This document shows positions 10,700 to 21,688 of a stretch of DNA of 64,000 nt, in pieces. The stretch is from Micromussa lordhowensis. Its lineage: Eukaryota > Cnidaria > Anthozoa > Scleractinia > Lobophylliidae. The first letter of the stretch is position 1; every line of letters begins with the position of its first letter. Location: positions 23,113,221 through 23,177,220 of the forward strand of contig OZ026597.1 in the NCBI GenBank assembly GCA_964020085.1. Direction: 5' to 3'. The notes beneath the pieces were generated by a model, which did not search any database, was not told the DNA's origin, and worked only from the letters and a program-made list of their open reading frames with translations. Both the position numbers and the translations under genes were made by a program.

Positions 10700-12045
10700 C
10701 ACGATACTTCCTCTATTCAAACTATATTAGAACAAGCTTACCAGAATTTGTTACAAGTATAAATCAGAGTTTCATTGCCGTTTCCCTATTATGCAAACTA
10801 GGATGATATTATGTAGACTTACAATGACGTGCGGAATTCCACAAGGGAGTTCCCTAGGTCCAGTATTATTTTTAATCTATATAAACGACTTACCGAACTG
10901 TTCCAGTGCCTTAACATTTAGAATATTTGCAGACGATACAAACGTCTTTGCCTCAGCCCGTGATCTGAAACTTCTCGAGAAAATAGTCAACTCTGAACTC
11001 AAAAAAGTGAAAATATGGTGTGATGTAAATAGACTGTCAATTAACTTCTCTAAAACAAACTTCATGATTATTAAATCGCAAAAGAAAAAAGATGATCAAG
11101 TAAATATCAGTGTTGAAAGTGCAGACGGTACAATAAATGCGCTGCAAAGGAAGCAAAAAATAAAGTATTTGGGTGTTTTGCTTGATGAAACGATCTCATT
11201 TAATCACCATATTTCATACATCTGTACAAGAATTGCGCGAAACAATGGTATTATATCTAAGCTGAGACATTATCTTACTCTTCTGCAAATGAAACAAATC
11301 TACTACAGCTTAATATATCCATATATCTCATATGCAATATTAGCATGGGGAAGTGCATACAAAACACATATTGATAAGATACAAACTAAACAAAATCATT
11401 CTGCTAGGCTTATTTTATTTGCCACCGCTTATGGTGAGCACACAGAAAGTGCACTTCCCCTGCTAAACCTATTAGATGTTCTCACGGTACATAATGTTTA
11501 TAGATTTCAGATTCTAAAATTCACGTACCTTTGGCATAAAGGCCTTCTGCCAAAGCTGTTTTCAAACTATTTTCAATATGCTAGTAATGTACACAAATAC
11601 AATACCAGGTATGCATCGAAACAAAACCTTTACGTAAAAAAAGTGCGAACCAATAAGGGAAAGCAAACAATCGGATATGCTGCGTGTATCATCTGGGATA
11701 AAGTTCCCTCAAATCTTAAGGAACTAAACATACACCAATTCTCGAAACAACTAAAACCTTATTTACTGTCAGAACAGCATAATTAAACGCAACCTAATCA
11801 TATACTCTTTCTTTCTTATTATATATTGTACACTTAAAACTGCTTCTTAGTAAAAATAGTTCCTATCTCAATTATTTTCAAACTTAAAAATCTGGAGAAC
11901 TGGCTAGAAAATCCCAGGATTATTTCAGCTCCAGGCTTAATTGAGTACTAACAGAAAAGTTATTTATTTATTTTATTTAACTTTATCAGCGTCAGCGTGT
12001 GTACTAGGCGAATAAAGGTGTGTTGTTGTGTTGTTGTTGTGTACA
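10700..12045 (+). mobile_element. 5'-truncated non-LTR retrotransposon
   Basis: The element carries the 3' part of a reverse transcriptase frame (10791-11786), a 3' UTR and a (GTT)n-like tail (about 12010-12045), typical of CR1/L2/jockey-like elements. The 5' part is missing. It lies inside unit B of the triplication: unit A has no equivalent, and flanking homology resumes at about 12057. The exact left end is uncertain because a Penelope fragment and unassigned sequence precede it. Confidence 0.8.
10791..11786 (+). CDS. Reverse transcriptase, truncated (non-LTR retrotransposon)
   Basis: An open frame of 331 codons begins inside the polymerase domain. The block GIPQGSSLGPVLFLIYINDL (about residues 15-34) and the catalytic FADDTNVF (about 46-53) are the palm motifs of non-LTR reverse transcriptases. 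The thumb and C-terminal part follow (YLGVLLDETISF, YPYISYAILAWGSAY). The endonuclease and the RT fingers are missing upstream, so it cannot be autonomous. The frame downstream of the truncation is open, which suggests a fairly recent insertion. The first Met is not a natural start. Confidence 0.85.
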   Translation: MQTRMILCRLTMTCGIPQGSSLGPVLFLIYINDLPNCSSALTFRIFADDTNVFASARDLKLLEKIVNSELKKVKIWCDVNRLSINFSKTNFMIIKSQKKKDDQVNISVESADGTINALQRKQKIKYLGVLLDETISFNHHISYICTRIARNNGIISKLRHYLTLLQMKQIYYSLIYPYISYAILAWGSAYKTHIDKIQTKQNHSARLILFATAYGEHTESALPLLNLLDVLTVHNVYRFQILKFTYLWHKGLLPKLFSNYFQYASNVHKYNTRYASKQNLYVKKVRTNKGKQTIGYAACIIWDKVPSNLKELNIHQFSKQLKPYLLSEQHN

Positions 12046-13088
12046 TGTATTATAATTACCTCAACGCAATTTAGCACATTGCTGGAGATATCAAAATAAT
12101 AATACCATGCAAAGCTTAACTAGTCTTATTATATCAGACTTCGCGAACCACAAAAACCTGAAGAAACAGACAAAAGCAAGAATATTAGAATAGACTTGGT
12201 ATATATGAACCAGTCTTTCATTTTTGGCGAATATTTTTGCATTCATAATTCAGTTTCTCAGCCAGCAGTGCATGACTGCAATGATAATCGATCATAATCG
12301 CGCTTATAGGCTCGATTTCCACCTTCCGTCTACTGAGTGCCCAGGGAAGGAACGCGGGCTCTTTTCCCGAACAGCGTCTAGTTACCGAGCCTTTTCATAT
12401 AATCGCTGAATTTTCCCAAGATATCCCAAATCCTATAGTCAAGTATTCACATTGTTCTTGGTAGCGATGGTTAATTTATATAGCAGCACTGCACACTTTG
12501 TAATAACGTACGTTCTTCACGTGATTCCTTTGAAACTCTGACATATTAAGTGTAATCACAAGGTCTTACTCAAAAAAGAACCTAGAAGAGTCAGTTTACT
12601 AAAGGGGGAAGCAGAAGCAGCAGCCCTGTAAGCATTCCCTATCGATTGGCATCACTCTATCGGGAACGTTTTCAAGGAAATTAAGCATTCAACACATTCA
12701 AAGTTGCACGACCGGACACATCACATATGTGAAATCAAATGCTTGTAGAGCAATGTTTGAAACAGTATTTGTAATTCTAATAATTGCGAATTAACCTTAT
12801 CTAATCGTTTTATCTTCTTTTCTAACTTAAGCGCTCGCTAAATCAATTTATAGCTTTTATTGGCATCGCCGGCTAATAACTGCAAAGCACAGTTCGTATC
12901 TTACTCTGATCTACTCTTTATTTTCCCAAACTTTGTATAGCTTGTAACCGTTCGTTATGGACTTCGAGTTAGGGTTAGGGTTTTTTCCTACTTGTTAATT
13001 TATGTCAGACACCCAAAGTGAGAACGAAACAGCGTTAAGAGTACCAGCAGAGCTGAATTATAATAGTGATTACATTACATACTAGAAA

Positions 13089-13345
13089 ATAACCCAAAGC
13101 AAATACGCACGCTGATTGGTTTAAAACCGTGTTTCTACAACTCCATAGAAACACAGAACTAGCACGAGCTGATGGCGCGAACAAAGAGAATTTACATTTC
13201 GATGATCGATGTAAACAAGTTGTTTTTCTTTTTTCTTCGTCGCAGTATTACGTCAGTATTTTCTAAAAGAAATAGAAAACACGTTCTCGTCCGTGTTCCT
13301 ATCCGGTTATAGAAACACTCGTGAAAGTTTGGGAGAATTCGAACC
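13089..13345. repeat. Dispersed repeat, copy also at 45726-46085
   Basis: About 250 bp (starting CCAAAGCAAATACGCACGC) closely match a block in an EVI5-like intron. It contains several GTTTCTA-type motifs and internal inverted similarity. Noncoding and of unknown class. Confidence 0.75.
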
Positions 13346-14092
13346 GTTTTTTTCTACTTTTTGTATAAACGCTTTTAACAAACATAGCAAGACTAAGTTA
13401 GAGACCACCGTTTCTACAAAGGTGAGACTGTCATGTGCTTGTTGTTTGTAGACTGTTGTAGAGTACTGTGGAGGGTTTGTAGAATCACCGTTACCTCGAT
13501 CTCCTTTATGCCAAGAGGCACTGATACATGTAAGGAGTCTTGTAGAGAAAATCGTTCATAGTTCTGGATTAATATCCTTATATGCTCCATAACTCTTTTA
13601 AGTTTAAAATTACTTACCGCTGGGCAAAGAAGTCAGAAGCCAGATTAAAGCATACGATTTGTTCCTTACTTCGACACAGTGAAATGACGCTTTATTGCTT
13701 AATGAGACATACAATTTACAATAGCCATTTCCCTGCTCAGTTCAAAATTGCATATTAAAACAAGTTAACCGGAACATGTTACAAGTATACATCAGATTTT
13801 TATTACCATAACTTGCCCTGTTATATCCGCCAGACTTCACGAACAAAACAAAACTCAGTAATATACAGACAAAAAAATATATTTTCTCGAAACAGAAAAA
13901 AAGTTACATTAGGCTTCGTATACATGTACGATTTTAATGACTTTGGAAAGAAAATCCTTTTCCGTTTTACGCGTAAAATATCATTTACCATACAGTACAG
14001 CTCAGATATACGTTAACCAAAAAACGCGCATAATACGCGTATAAATATACGCCTATGTGCGTATATAACTTTTCGGATGAAAAAGTTGTCGT

Positions 14093-14748
14093 CTAGGCAG
14101 CGCAACGACAGCCGATAACATTGTTTTGGCTATTCACAACGCTTACACACAGCCCGAATGATGAGCTCCATGCATTTGATTTTGCAAAGCAGTCGGGATG
14201 CTCACTCTTGCATCTGAACAGAACTCTGCCATTCTTGTAAAACGTTTTCATCACACAACAAGAGTCTGAATCCAGCGGCTTGGAAGAGGCCTCAACATAA
14301 CTCCTTGAAGAGTTTGAAGTTACAGGGAGGTTACGTTCCGGCAGGACAGGTCGATTCAAAATGACTTTCCAACTCTGTATCTGGCAGAATGTTTCACTGG
14401 ACACCAAAATAATGAGGACGGCAAACATGGAAACTCCCTATGAATAAATCGTATTGAGAGCACAAATTGAGACTCGAAATCTATATTCCAAATGTACCTC
14501 TTTTTAAGACAGACGGAGGAAAGACGGAGAAGAGCTTAATTAAGATTTTACTTTGCTTTGCTTTAAGCAGTTTTTCGGTTTAAACATAAATCATTCACTT
14601 GTACAGATTTCAGAAAAGGCTGGAATATAATTAGAGAACTGTCGTTCACTGAAATGTATCAGTTATTGTGAGCTTTCGATTGAACATAGCCCCGAAAACG
14701 TTAAAAACTACATTAACATCTCTCAACACTTAATCATACCTTAGCCAT
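14093..14748 (-). CDS. Small secreted cysteine-rich protein, paralog 3 (two exons)
   Basis: Coding exon 1 is 14740-14748 (Met-Ala-Lys, donor GTATGA). Exon 2 is 14093-14437, after the acceptor TTTATTCATAG. The product is 117 residues: hydrophobic signal MFAVLIILVSS, a propeptide without an obvious dibasic site, and a mature part with seven cysteines (DSCC, FRC, HPDC, GLC, GC, RC). The C-terminal part is nearly identical to paralog 2, but the N-terminal half and promoter are more diverged than between paralogs 1 and 2. If the propeptide of paralogs 1 and 2 is cleaved at the dibasic site, this one is processed differently. Function unknown. Confidence 0.8.
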
Positions 14749-14836
14749 TTTAGATTCACTGAAGGAAGATCGTCTTGAAGGAAATGAATATTGCCCACTC
14801 TATCTTATAGCTCTCTTTATTAAGACGCTGTTTCCT

Positions 14837-14842
14837 CTTATA
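14837..14842 (-). promoter_or_regulatory. TATA box of cysteine-rich paralog 3
   Basis: TATAAG on the minus strand, 89-94 bases upstream of the three-codon exon, in a context (TATAAGAGG) similar to the other two paralogs. Confidence 0.55.
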
Positions 14843-15399
14843 CGTTTGTATCAAGTAAAAGTGAAATATAACGGGCTTATTCGCTGTGCTCTTTAACGCC
14901 AGGGAAACCTTTCATTTTCTATTGCGTTTGAGGCGAAACGCCGATTACTTTACTAATCATATTAGATTTAACATTATCCAAAACAGTAAAATGTACCAGA
15001 AACAAAGCCGAACTGAAATAAATTATTGACAACGCAGCCTCTATGAAATCAAGCGCTTGTAGCAAAGTGCAACAGCATCTCCAAGGTAAGTCATAAGGAA
15101 TTCGAACATGTAAATCCAAAATTTCAATGGATTTTCTTCCTAGAAGGAACAAGACAAGAAGAAACAATTCAACACGTTCGAAAACGATCTACTGTATACA
15201 TGATCTCTTTAACTCCAATTGCTTATTCACATGCAGACACCTGCGCTGAGACAAGCTTACTTCCTTTTCAGACTCCCATTAACTCCCTGGTGAAATGGGC
15301 AGGTCTTATTCTTACGGTTTATTCTTAGGTTAAAACCGCATTGTGTCTGTAGGCGCCACAATTTGGATTTTTTCGTGTCTTAGCTTCGTGTTTAGTGTT

Positions 15400-15877
15400 A
15401 AGCCGTGTTCACATTAGGCCTCGATTTTATGATCGAATTATAATCGAATTAAATATGAAATGGGTTCACATCAACTAATTACAGTCCCTGATTATAATTG
15501 GATTACAATTACTTCAAACAACCCCCTTAGGGTTGATTGAAGTAATTACAGTGCGTGATTGAACAAAATGGCGGACACGTGGTGGTTTGTCTCATCCGTT
15601 GTTGCTGTTTCAGACGGCGTATGTTTCTTCTTCTAGCCTTCGAAGCTTCCTTTGCCTTTCTTCTGGCCTCCAAATCAAGTACTGCGGTGAATAACATGGA
15701 AGCTGTTCGATAGGGCGCCGTTTTGTTTTCAACCTTAGATTGCGAGGTTGCCCTGCCCAGTTTATTTGAATTTTCGCAGATGTGAATAGAACCATAATTG
15801 AATAAAATCGAATGGAGTATGATAGATTGAACCGTAATTCAGTTGAATATAATTAACATTTAGTGTGAACACGGCTT
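15400..15877. mobile_element. MITE-like element with 14 bp terminal inverted repeats
   Basis: The ends are AAGCCGTGTTCACA and its reverse complement TGTGAACACGGCTT. The interior holds subterminal repeats of AATTATAATCGAATT type and a short minus-strand frame (15610-15795) with no recognised domain. The flanking TTA/TAG might be a short target duplication (PIF/Harbinger-like), but this is weak. Confidence 0.7.
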
Positions 15878-15889
15878 TAGTTTCACGTA

Positions 15890-16376
15890 ATTAGTTGCTT
15901 TTGTTTTGTGGCATTTTTTGTACATGTTATGTTCCTTAGCATACTCTATAAGTCCGGTTCACGCGTAATTTATTTCAGTTAGTAGCGTTTTCTGGGTTCT
16001 GTGAGCTTTTGAATCCGTGGATTTCTTACCGTTTTTTGGTTCGTCTTGGTCAGTCACATTTGTCTTGCAAGTTTCTTCGTTTATTTTGCTTTCCTGTTTC
16101 CTGTACTCTTCATGTTCGGTCGTTTTAGTTTAAATCTAGTTTAAATCTAGCTTTTGTCTGTGTGTTTGTGTGTTGTTGTATGTGTTACCTTAATAAGTTG
16201 TAAGTACCTGACTCTATTAAAATTTACTGCATTTAGAACCCTAAGGATGGCTGTCCATTTTTACTAGCCTAGTGGTTATTTCGGGCAGCCAGCACCTTAT
16301 AGTATTTCTTTTTATTACTCTTTGTAATTTGATATTTAATTTAATTCAGGTGCAAATAAAGTTGTTGTTGTTGTTT
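15890..16376 (+). mobile_element. Probable 3' end of a non-LTR retrotransposon
   Basis: Noncoding sequence ending AATAAAGTTGTTGTTGTTG (about 16355-16375), the same type of trinucleotide tail as the reverse transcriptase element at 10.7-12.0 kb. No reverse transcriptase frame is left, so only the 3' UTR appears to be present. The left limit is a guess. Confidence 0.45.
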
Positions 16377-16548
16377 TAGCTATTTTATGTTCATTCCCGT
16401 GTTTGCTATTTTGTTGTTTTCAGTTACCGTGTTTCAATGGTTGAAACAAGTAAAAGGAGTGTGCGACATTAGTGTCTTTTCCAATGATTTTTCCAATGGT
16501 AAGAATGCTGAATGTTAATTAACCGTGCACGCCCGCCAGCTCTTAGAA

Positions 16549-16750
16549 AGGCCACGTTCGATATCCTTACGTTTTAACATGGCTCCAAGGCTTTCGGGAC
16601 AAAATTGCAAATCTTTGAAGTTTCTTTTGTCTCTCAGTTCCCAAAAGAGACTTGGATACTAAAGAAAACACCACCGAATAAATAAGTTTGTCCTGAAAGC
16701 CTTGGAGCCATAGAATAGAAGTTAGAATATTGATGTATCGAACGTGGCCT
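16549..16750. mobile_element. MITE-like foldback element, 202 bp
   Basis: It begins AGGCCACGTTCGATAT and ends with the near-complement ATCGAACGTGGCCT. A second inverted pair lies inside (CATGGCTCCAAGGCTTTC and GAAAGCCTTGGAGCCAT). Noncoding. Confidence 0.8.
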
Positions 16751-18390
16751 GTTCATGGGTTTGACAGTTGTTTTTCATCAACCGAAGTTCGCTAGTTTTT
16801 ATGAGCAGTTTCATTGAAAACTAAATGTTACAACCTCTACCATTTCTCGGGACATATATTCATGTTTTCCTAACTGTAACTTATGTACGATAACTCAGCG
16901 AAAAAAGAGAAAAAATAAATAAGCAGTAACCATTTCATTTTTGAGTTCGATAAATGAAACGATGTTTTTATATATGATAAAAGAAACAGACCACGACTTA
17001 CTCTTTGACTACAATATCAGATTTTTTAACGTCTCTTAAACCTGAACAAATACTGTCTCGAGAGCTTCATTTTCCCTTTCATCACTGACTGCCGGACCTT
17101 TTTGATTTTCATCCTTGAAACTCCAACGTTAAAGTGACGCTCTACCAGTCGTTCATGAGTTTTATCCATGTTGAGGCACTATACACACAATATTCATCAG
17201 TTATTCCGCTTCAGACCCCATTGTTTGCAAAATTTTAGAAATAATCGACTATCCTCTACTGCCCTTGACTACAATTGCATTATATCAAATTATAATTCTA
17301 ACAAAGAGCAGCGGTTTTTAATTGAGTGTCGAAACAAATCAGGCATTTACTTTGGTTTTGGGTTCATTTTACCACGATTTGAGATTGCCGGTTGAGTAAG
17401 TAATTGGTTTGGGTTTTAAACACTGAATTGAAAACCGCTCCATACTCGATTGAGTAAACTCGACCTCGTTCACTATAATCATATGTTTTGAATTTCTCCG
17501 TTACTGGCACGATTTCATAGAGTTACTGTAAAAGTGCTTGATTTCTTCACAAAATAAATTGAGTTATGAAAGAGAACATAACAGTTTCTTTCCAGCTCCT
17601 AAGTGATGTACTTGATGTCTGATTTTTGATTTACAGTTTGTTACATCACAAAATAGTTACCATCTACGTTTTGAATCCTGTATATACTTATTCACCACTT
17701 CAAGTATTAACGGGTACTGTAGTTTTAAGTAAAGAAACTGGAGACTCGATCGAAGCAACAGGGTACGGTTTATCCAAATAGCGAAGGAACACAACACGTG
17801 GCTCCTAGCATGCAGTGGGAACTGTATCATCCTTTGTATTTGTATTTTGTGTTTCCGGCCTTAATCAGAGGCAACCGATGTTCGTCCCCATTAAAATTAA
17901 AGAAAGCGATTGACCACATTTTATATGCTCTAAAGGTACTTCATGCTTTTAAACAGCTCTCACACAGTATCAAGCTTGTGACGCAGGACGAGAAAACAAC
18001 ATTAAACCATGTTATATTATCCCAATACACAACTGATTCCTCTCATTATTGCGATGGAAATAAAATTGTCTCAATCCGTGCCGTCTTAGCTTAAAATTTA
18101 TCAGGCGTAGAACGCCATTTATACAAGGCGATTGATGATATCCTTCGGTCTTCCATTTATTTCCTTGGATCTCTCCAACACATATTTCAGAAATGTCTCT
18201 ACCACTCAGCCATTTCAGACTTGCTTGTTCAGATTAGTGATCACAAGCTTATTTCCTTTCCAGCAAACCAACGGCAAAATGAACTTAGGCTTAGGAATCG
18301 AAGTCGTTCAGAACCGTCTCGCCAAACAAAATGGCTGCCATTGTGACCCAGTTACGAGAAGTTGGCCGAGCTCGCCCCAGGAAGATTAAA
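16751..18390. other. Intergenic, no gene seen
   Basis: AT-rich sequence with only short reading frames lacking recognisable domains or convincing splice context. A segment around 17290-17450 resembles dispersed pieces near 1660-1740 and 61560-61790 (motifs TTTTGGTTT and AATTGAAAACC), so at least part is old repeat. Confidence 0.45.
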
Positions 18391-18660
18391 TAGAATTTCG
18401 CAGTTTAAATCAAATATGAATTCGCAAGTTTAAATGCTATTTTCAAAGTTTAAATTTAAATGAATAAAAATGATTAAATGAAATTTCGCAGTTTAAATCA
18501 AATACAAATTCGTAAGTTTAAATGATATTTTGAGGAGTTTAAATTTAAATGGAAAACAAGATTAAATAAATAAATTTAAATTAAATAAGTTTAAAAAGTT
18601 TAAATAAGAAATTTGGTTTAAATTTAAATACATTTTGGACATGAAGTTTAAATTTAAAAG
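18390..18660. repeat. AT-rich tandem repeat (unit about 90 bp, GTTTAAATTTAAAT motif)
   Basis: Two copies of a unit of about 90 bp starting ATTTCGCAGTTTAAATCAA (from about 18394 and 18480), followed by a run of shorter TTTAAATTTAAA units. Strongly self-complementary and noncoding. Confidence 0.8.
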
Positions 18661-18883
18661 CAAAGAAGTTGAAATCAAATATAAATCAACAAGGATTAAA
18701 TATTGCTACATATGGGCAGGCATACAGCACCCTGAACATAAGGGCAAGCTCGAAGGAGTGAAAGGAGACCGTGTGTTCAATGTAAGGCTTTCCAAAGATG
18801 TCTTTGATGTTTTCGGGATTATAATTCCAATCGGATCACGTGAGTATCATCTTAAATCTGGAAAAAGCTTTCATATAGTATAA
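18635..18883 (+). CDS. Hypothetical short open frame
   Basis: Frame of 82 codons running out of the AT-rich repeat. The part after a possible acceptor at about 18718 (ATATGGGCAG) has normal-looking composition (HPEHKGKLEGVKGDRVFNV, IIPIGSREYHL). I do not recognise a domain. It may be a gene fragment or chance; the N-terminal K-rich part is merely translated repeat. Confidence 0.2.
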   Translation: MDMKFKFKSKEVEIKYKSTRIKYCYIWAGIQHPEHKGKLEGVKGDRVFNVRLSKDVFDVFGIIIPIGSREYHLKSGKSFHIV

Positions 18884-19198
18884 CAGCTCTATGATAGGAT
18901 TATTAGGGTGCATTCGATGCCACCACGAGAACAAGAAAGAACGCCAGATCGCAGGTTACACCGGCCGTATATTTCTTGGTCGCAATTAAAAAGTCAACAA
19001 ATGTAATCATATTAAATCAAGCAGCCAATGAATTGTACTTGGTCCCACGACTACAATTTCGCAAAACCAAAGCGCTGGTGTTAAGAAGAAAATAAAATCC
19101 CGTACAACTCTAAGAGCAACCGCGAATATTGTGTCTTTGAAATGCTTGTCTTAACAAGACTAGAGCTTGTTTTTGTATTAAACAAAATGTGTTCTGTT

Positions 19199-20155
19199 GG
19201 GCAACCCTAAAACCAGGAATCCGGAATCTGGTTTTAACCGGAAACCGAAAACCGAAAACCGGAAACCGGAAACCGAAAACCGAAAACCGAAAACAGAAAT
19301 GTGGAATCCGGAATGCGGAATCCGGAATTCAAAAATCAAAGAAAACAAGTATTTCAAATTCGCGAAAATTATTTTGCGTAGCTTTTGCCTGTAACAAATA
19401 AGAGGCCAAGTAAAAAAAAAATCACCACTACATATTTTTGTTGCCCTTCGTATCAAAACTTTTTACAGAAATGATGTACACTTCTCGCTTGCGAACGGAT
19501 TAGACCAAGTGTTGTTAAAAGATGCTAAACCACTGTCAGAAACTAGCCGCAATAGCTTGTTGCTATTGTGCTATTCACTAGTCTTCTCGGAGCTTTTTGG
19601 TCTAGACAAGAACCACTCAGCAGGGCAAAGTTGAACAAAAGATAGGCAACTTAGCCTAGGTGCCTGCGAGCAGGCACTCGTGTTTGGGCCGGGGCGCGAG
19701 TGGCGAAGCCGCGCGGAGGCTCTCGCTGACATGTCAATGCAAAAAGGCACTTGACACTAGATCCTGCTCAGAAACTAGAGACAGATGCTAGAGCCTGCTC
19801 GGACACTAGAGACAGACACTAAAGCGGCCTGCTCAGACACTAGAGACAGATCCTAGAGCCTGCTCGCAGGCTATGGTAACTCTGTTCTCACGGAAAAAGA
19901 CCTAACCCTGACCGGATAGTGATTAACCCAATGGATAACAATATCCAGCTTTAAAACAACCGGGCCAGATGTATAGCTAAGGGCTGTTCAAAACTAGTCA
20001 GTTAACAATTACAGTTTGTTGAATTAAAGCAAAGAAAAAAAATAACAAACTAATTTTTTCTCTGTATCTATTATTTCTATCATCATTCGTAATATTTAAC
20101 TTCCGGATTCGGATTCCGGTTTCCAGTTTCCGGTTTACTGGTTTTAGGGTTGCCC
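19199..20155. mobile_element. Inverted-repeat element with 18 bp perfect ends and CCGAAAA-type subterminal repeats
   Basis: The ends GGGCAACCCTAAAACCAG and CTGGTTTTAGGGTTGCCC are exact reverse complements. Just inside, both sides carry CCGGAAACCGAAAA-like heptamer repeats (19238-19292 on the left, 20098-20140 on the right). The 0.96 kb interior holds a tandem array (19752-19875) and no gene. Confidence 0.7.
19655..19875. repeat. Tandem array of CTAGAGACAGA units bounded by a GCCTGCGAGCAGGC palindrome
   Basis: About four units of 34-40 bp with ACTAGAGACAGA and GCCTGCTC (19752-19870). The palindrome GTGCCTGCGAGCAGGCAC at 19660-19678 recurs in related form at the right side (GCCTGCTCGCAGGC), suggesting a small element nested in the 19.2-20.2 kb element. 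Confidence 0.7.
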
Positions 20156-21263
20156 TGCTTTGTGACTAAACATTGTTCTTGTGGGCATCGTTCCGAAAGC
20201 GATGGCGCGCGATCAGGTTGCCCCTGCGAAAATATTCTTCGTGTAGAAAGGGTGGAGTAAAGAGACGGGAAAAGTGGTACCCCTGGCAAAAACGATTTAA
20301 GACAGGGTTTGGTTTCGTTTGACGTTAGAAGAGCGCCATGAGAGAAAAGCTCAGTAGCAGTTACTGTTGTCAGCCTCTCTCTTCTCACGAGTTCATATAC
20401 CATCCTTTCTCGGTGAAACGCCAAGTTCCAAATAAGTGCTGGGTCTCTAAGGTGGATTAGGCCTAAGTCCCTCTCAAAGAGTAATAAATATCCTAAGTTG
20501 TGGAGGGGGGGGGGGGGGGGGTGATTTCTGGCCTACGATAATATAAACTGGAGCAAAATAAAAAGTCACAAATAAGTTTAGTTTACCTTTTACTTTGTTT
20601 GTTCATAATTCTTGGTGGTATATGTACAGTAGAGAACAATCACTTTTCTACATCACTTTTTAGCCATCTGTAACAGTTGTAGAAAGCTGCACAGTAGCAA
20701 ATTGAATAATGAATGGCTTTGGCTGAGGACACCGAAGAAAGAAGTTGGACGCACGGAAGATGAGTATCACGGTGTCGTAACAGGGTTGAAAAGGTACTAA
20801 AATGTCGGTAATGGTAAAATACGACGAGGAACGTTAGGGTTCTTTTTAGAATGGAATGAGGAAAAAGTCAAAGAATTCCTTCCTGGTAGTTAGCTGTTAT
20901 AGCTGGGGAAAATGTTTGCGGTATTAAAGTACTTGTGAGAGATATTTGAAAGTCAGTGAATTTGATTATAGACATCATAGAGCGAATTCAAATAATGAAA
21001 AATGGTAAATTATGTTCAATGACCGTGCTGAAAAAGATAAAGATGAAATGTTTATCATATCACAAGCACACGTACAAGCACGGCACTAAGATCCTTTTCA
21101 GCCGGCCAGTCCTTTGTTTGTTAAATTCAGTTATCACCTTGTTTCATTAAGCATAATGATAAATAATAACTTTATTTAAGTGTCGAGTGTATTTAGCACT
21201 GTAGTGCTAATTTTGGGGACACTGTAAATAAGTAACTAAATATTGCAAATTGAACATAAACTA
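20156..21263. other. Intergenic with a 17-G homopolymer
   Basis: No gene seen. 20505-20521 is a run of 17 G. The remainder is AT-rich with short unsupported frames. Confidence 0.5.
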
Positions 21264-21430
21264 TTAAGAACCCAACTGGTGCGAGGCAAACCAGTTGGTT
21301 ATTTACACAACGAGGATTTGAACTCGGGACTACAGAGAACAAATCCAGATAGCGGTAGGGTGGAGGATTTAAACCAGGGACCTCCAGATTTCAATTCCAG
21401 CGCCCTAAACCACTCGGTCACGCTGCCTCT
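21264..21430 (-). repeat. tRNA-derived SINE, minus strand
   Basis: Read on the minus strand it opens GGCAGCGTGACCGAGTGG (tRNA Leu/Ser-like head with A box) followed by a B-box-like GGTTTAAATCC, then a tail ending in an ACCAGTTGGGTTCTTA-type sequence. It lies immediately upstream of the DDE-like gene. Confidence 0.7.
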
Positions 21431-21688
21431 CTATTTGCTTATTATCCTTATTATTATAATTATTATTTTGATCACTTTTTTATGCTGCTGTTGTTACAGG
21501 GAAACCAAGGAAGAGGCAAGAGCCACGATTGAAAGTTGCTTTGCATCTCCAGCATTAGAAAGCCACGGTAAAGATCCTCTTTGGACTCCTGGACAATGGC
21601 GTGAGAGAGAATCTGGAAGCTCGCGCCGTCAGATGATGATTCTTCAGCCGAGAAAGATCGTAACATACTGCAGGTCTACAATAAGGCG

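Larger units (their letters stand above)
5090..14880. repeat. Tandem segmental triplication containing three cysteine-rich peptide genes
   Basis: Three units of about 4-5 kb share gene, promoter and flanking sequence: unit A about 5090-8700, unit B about 8700-13640, unit C from about 13640. Matching blocks outside the genes include 6020-6250 with 9925-10150, 6340-6660 with 12080-12420, and 8500-8720 with 13420-13640. Differences between units are explained by insertions: a 0.7 kb inverted-repeat element only in A (7755-8466) and a retroelement block only in B (about 10160-12057). Confidence 0.85.

Noticed and set aside
12968..12982. Telomere-like TTAGGG repeats
   Set aside because: Only two units, so no telomeric tract.
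18390..18660. CRISPR-like array
   Set aside because: The repeats are contiguous AT-rich tandem units without unique spacers; the same holds for 19752-19875 and 62733-62825.
19178..19456. Overlapping frames with NRKPKTE / FRFSVFGF repeats
   Set aside because: Translations of the CCGAAAA-type heptamer repeat.
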